Of a stretch of DNA of 64,000 nucleotides, positions 61,727 to 64,000 are shown piece after piece (the stretch's first letter is position 1; each line of letters begins with the position of its first letter). Location: assembly GCA_046345315.1 (NCBI GenBank), contig JBKDKA010000022.1, positions 10,310 through 74,309 on the forward strand, read 5' to 3'. The notes under the pieces are model-generated. The model ran no database searches. It was not told where the DNA came from and saw nothing but the letters and a program-made list of their open reading frames with translations. The position numbers and the translations under genes were made by a program. The DNA is from F1-80-MAGs062 sp046345315 (GTDB lineage: Bacteria; Planctomycetota; Planctomycetia; Planctomycetales; Planctomycetaceae).

Positions 61727-64000
61727 ATGACGGATGACGCATTGAATCCTGCTGATGCTGACCCTGCGAAACGGATCGTTTCGAGCAGTGGTTCGCTGTT
61801 TATTCCCGCAGAAGATCGCACGGTCTGGATCGTCGAAAGTGGTGCTGTCGCCATCTTCTATACGGCCACGGAAAATCAACAACCCTGCGGGCAGCGACGG
61901 TTCCTGTTCAACTGTCGTTCCGGTGAGATCATCATCGGCGGCATGGTCGGGGATCGTGATTCGGGCGGATGCCTGATCGCTGTGGCGTTTCAGGATTCGA
62001 TTCTTCGCAGTGTTGTTCTGCGCCCGCCAGCGGCTGGCGAGAATTCTCCGCTAAGTCCGTCACCGCCGAGTCCGTCACTGGCCATCAATGATGCGACGTT
62101 AAGTCGTGCCGCTGGATTTGACTGTGCAGTGGCGGTGAATGCGCTCGAATCATGGATCGGCAAACTCACTCAACAGATACTGGAGGATGCCCCCTCGGTG
62201 TTTGTGCCGCGAACCGCAGTGGGTGACGTTCAGTCATTTGACTCGGGACAGGCTTTCGGATTCGTCGGTCATAATGTGAGCTGGGTCGGCATTGAAAACG
62301 GAACAATGGCATTCTGTGGACAGGATGAGCTGTTGCTGACGAAGGAAAGCGGCACCGTTGCCATGGGGCACGAAGGCTGGCTGAAAGCATTACAGCCTGC
62401 AGAGGTGTCAGTTCGTCAGACATCGGAACTCGCCAATGCAAACGAACTGCTGGATGGAATCTCTGCACTTGCCGCTCTCTGTCTGAAACAGGTGCGAACC
62501 AGAATCATTCGCGAGAACCAGACCGAATCACAGCGACTGCAGCGTCAGCAGCAGCTGGAACGCATGGATACATCTGAGGCACTGCGGTCGGTCGGATCTG
62601 TGCTGCAGAGCGCGACTGCTTCGGTGATCGGAGACACTGAGATTGAGCGAGTTCTCTCGGTCATCGGGGGGACCCTGGGCGTTAAATTCTGCGGGCCGGC
62701 GGATTCCGATGAATCACATCGTTCCGGACTTACTGTTGATGCGATTTGCCGTGCTTCACGAGTACCCACAAGAAACGTTCAGCTGCGGCAGCGGTGGTGG
62801 AAGGAAGATCACGGCTGTCTGCTCGCGTACCGCATCGACAATCGTCGCCCAGTGGCGCTGATTCCGCAGCACAATGGCACCTATAAACTGCATGCTGCTG
62901 ACGGTTCGCCGGCAGAGGCTGTTGATCAGGCCGTTGCTGCGACGCTGTCAGATGATGCAGTTATGTTTTACCGACCATTTCCGGATCAGATGGCGGATCT
63001 CGGTTCTCTGTATCGATTCACACTGTCTCCGCTCAGGCGAGACATTATTGCCGTCATACTGATTGCTGTGGCAGGCGCTCTTCTGGGAATGCTGGTACCG
63101 CAGGCCACCCTAATGCTGATCGATGATGCCATACCGGACGGAAATCGTTCGCTGGTCATTCAGCTGGCACTTGGTTTACTGGCTGTAACATGCGGGCAGG
63201 CAGCTTTTCTGTTTTCACAGGGAATCGTCACGCTGCGGCTGCAGACTCTCTCGGCCGGTCCGGCTCAGTCTGCGATGTGGGATCGACTGCTGCGACTTCC
63301 AATGCGGTTCCACCGGCGCTATTCCTCGGGCGACATGATGAATCGCTGCCTGATTGTTTCCGAGATCAGCGAAAAGGTCAGTGGTACGATCCTGCGGACG
63401 ATGCTAAGCGGAGGAATGTCGCTGCTGACGCTCGGTCTGTTGTTTTTCTATGACGCGCGACTGGCCTTGATTGCTGTTCTGATTGTGGCAGTGCTTGCTG
63501 TGGTTGTGACGGTGTTATCCCGCGCGATTCAGGTCAGAGCGCTCGCACTGGAGCTCAGCAGCAGTCAGATTTTCGGGTATGTCATGCAGCTGCTTTACGG
63601 AATTACCAAGATCCGCGTCTCCGGCGGGGAGCAGCAGGCTTACAACCAGTGGGCACGACGATACGCTGCTCAGCTTCGACTGACAAACATTGTTCAGCAG
63701 CTTGAGGACTGGTCAGATACATTTACTCATTCACTGCCGCTCTGCAGTTCATTGATCCTTTTCGGATTCGCAACCTCCTTCGTAACCCAATCCGACGATG
63801 CCAGTTCATCGTCGATGTCACTGGGAACATTTCTGGCATTCATGACCGCGTTCGGCAGTCTGCTGGAAGGGGGTATTGAGCTCAGCGATTCGGTCGTTGA
63901 GGTGATGGACAGCATCGGAAAATCAAAGCTGGCGCTGCCAATTCTGACGGCACCGGTAGAGGTGACCGAATCACGAAGTGATCCGGGACGGCTGGAAGGA
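61727..64000 (+). CDS. NHLM-type second ABC transporter subunit, N-terminal part (truncated by the window)
   Basis: ATG 61727 opens a frame that stays open for 758 codons to the window end. It has an N-terminal cyclic-nucleotide-barrel/cupin-like part (about 15-75, FIPAEDRTVWIVESGAVAIF). A helical coil region (about 225-300) and a degenerate peptidase-like domain follow (about 300-430, LTVDAICRASRVPTRNVQLRQ) with no Cys-His pair seen. The first ABC transmembrane helices come next (about 440-720: VILIAVAGALLGMLVPQATL, LALGLLAVTCGQAAFLFSQ). The ATP-binding domain lies beyond 64000. Organisation matches the non-peptidase ABC half of NHLM systems, which usually pairs with the C39 partner encoded upstream. 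The precursor peptide gene may follow downstream. Confidence 0.85.
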   Translation, partial: MTDDALNPADADPAKRIVSSSGSLFIPAEDRTVWIVESGAVAIFYTATENQQPCGQRRFLFNCRSGEIIIGGMVGDRDSGGCLIAVAFQDSILRSVVLRPPAAGENSPLSPSPPSPSLAINDATLSRAAGFDCAVAVNALESWIGKLTQQILEDAPSVFVPRTAVGDVQSFDSGQAFGFVGHNVSWVGIENGTMAFCGQDELLLTKESGTVAMGHEGWLKALQPAEVSVRQTSELANANELLDGISALAALCLKQVRTRIIRENQTESQRLQRQQQLERMDTSEALRSVGSVLQSATASVIGDTEIERVLSVIGGTLGVKFCGPADSDESHRSGLTVDAICRASRVPTRNVQLRQRWWKEDHGCLLAYRIDNRRPVALIPQHNGTYKLHAADGSPAEAVDQAVAATLSDDAVMFYRPFPDQMADLGSLYRFTLSPLRRDIIAVILIAVAGALLGMLVPQATLMLIDDAIPDGNRSLVIQLALGLLAVTCGQAAFLFSQGIVTLRLQTLSAGPAQSAMWDRLLRLPMRFHRRYSSGDMMNRCLIVSEISEKVSGTILRTMLSGGMSLLTLGLLFFYDARLALIAVLIVAVLAVVVTVLSRAIQVRALALELSSSQIFGYVMQLLYGITKIRVSGGEQQAYNQWARRYAAQLRLTNIVQQLEDWSDTFTHSLPLCSSLILFGFATSFVTQSDDASSSSMSLGTFLAFMTAFGSLLEGGIELSDSVVEVMDSIGKSKLALPILTAPVEVTESRSDPGRLEG

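Noticed and set aside
1..64000. tRNA, rRNA and other RNA genes
   Set aside because: The intergenic gaps were read for cloverleaf-like and rRNA-like sequence and none was recognised; a covariance-model scan would be needed to exclude small RNAs.

Overview
The window looks like a piece of chromosome from a planctomycete (Planctomycetales, Planctomycetaceae-like). The basis is gene content rather than rRNA. It has DUF1501 and double-DUF1080 secreted proteins, a planctomycete-type cytochrome c protein with WD40 and PPC domains, a sugar dehydrogenase/cytochrome c fusion, a Tat-exported Gfo/Idh/MocA oxidoreductase, a Ser/Thr kinase with an N-terminal zinc ribbon, an ECF sigma factor beside a zf-HC2 protein, and futalosine-pathway menaquinone genes. 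Base composition is moderately GC-rich. No rRNA, tRNA, CRISPR array, transposase or phage gene was recognised.

Layout. 1-5.6 kb: end of a response-regulator domain, a TraB/GumN-like protein, the sigma/zf-HC2 pair, rimO and pgsA. 6-10 kb (minus): DUF1080 protein, a Cys-cluster/charged exported protein, holB. 10-14 kb: glutamine synthetase and an exported alpha/beta hydrolase. 14-18.4 kb (minus): a scramblase-like protein and glpK-glpD. 19-28 kb: a PhyH dioxygenase, a GH-like protein, a redoxin-fold protein lacking its cysteines, a DUF1501 protein and an SMP-30 protein. 28-38 kb: a flavoprotein with a C-terminal triheme tail, mqnB-mqnD, a Gfo/Idh/MocA protein, hemB, a 3'-5' exonuclease, a MoxR ATPase and ruvX. 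38-54 kb: large exported cytochrome/propeller proteins, a DEAD-box helicase, a PNPOx-fold protein, a kinase, a VOC protein and a secreted protein of unknown function.

The most unusual part is 54.2-64.0 kb. A metallo-beta-lactamase-fold hydrolase and an FHA-GAF-class III nucleotide cyclase (minus strand) diverge from a stand-alone cyclic-nucleotide-binding-fold protein. That protein is followed by the three parts of an NHLM-type peptide exporter: a HlyD-like adaptor, a C39-peptidase ABC transporter, and a second ABC transporter that runs off the window. The adaptor gene carries one in-frame TAA. The cyclase lacks both usual purine-selecting residues and the binding protein lacks the usual phosphate-contacting Arg, so any second messenger may be non-standard. 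A 31-codon ORF with a double-glycine-like leader ends on the start of the C39 transporter. No NHLP/Nif11-type precursor lies inside the window.

Intergenic DNA is rich in dispersed palindromes of at least five families, a 127-bp tandem array, a ~288-bp duplication and two adjacent heptamer arrays. Two genes (the exonuclease and the 52.4-kb secreted protein) have their stop codon inside repeat DNA.
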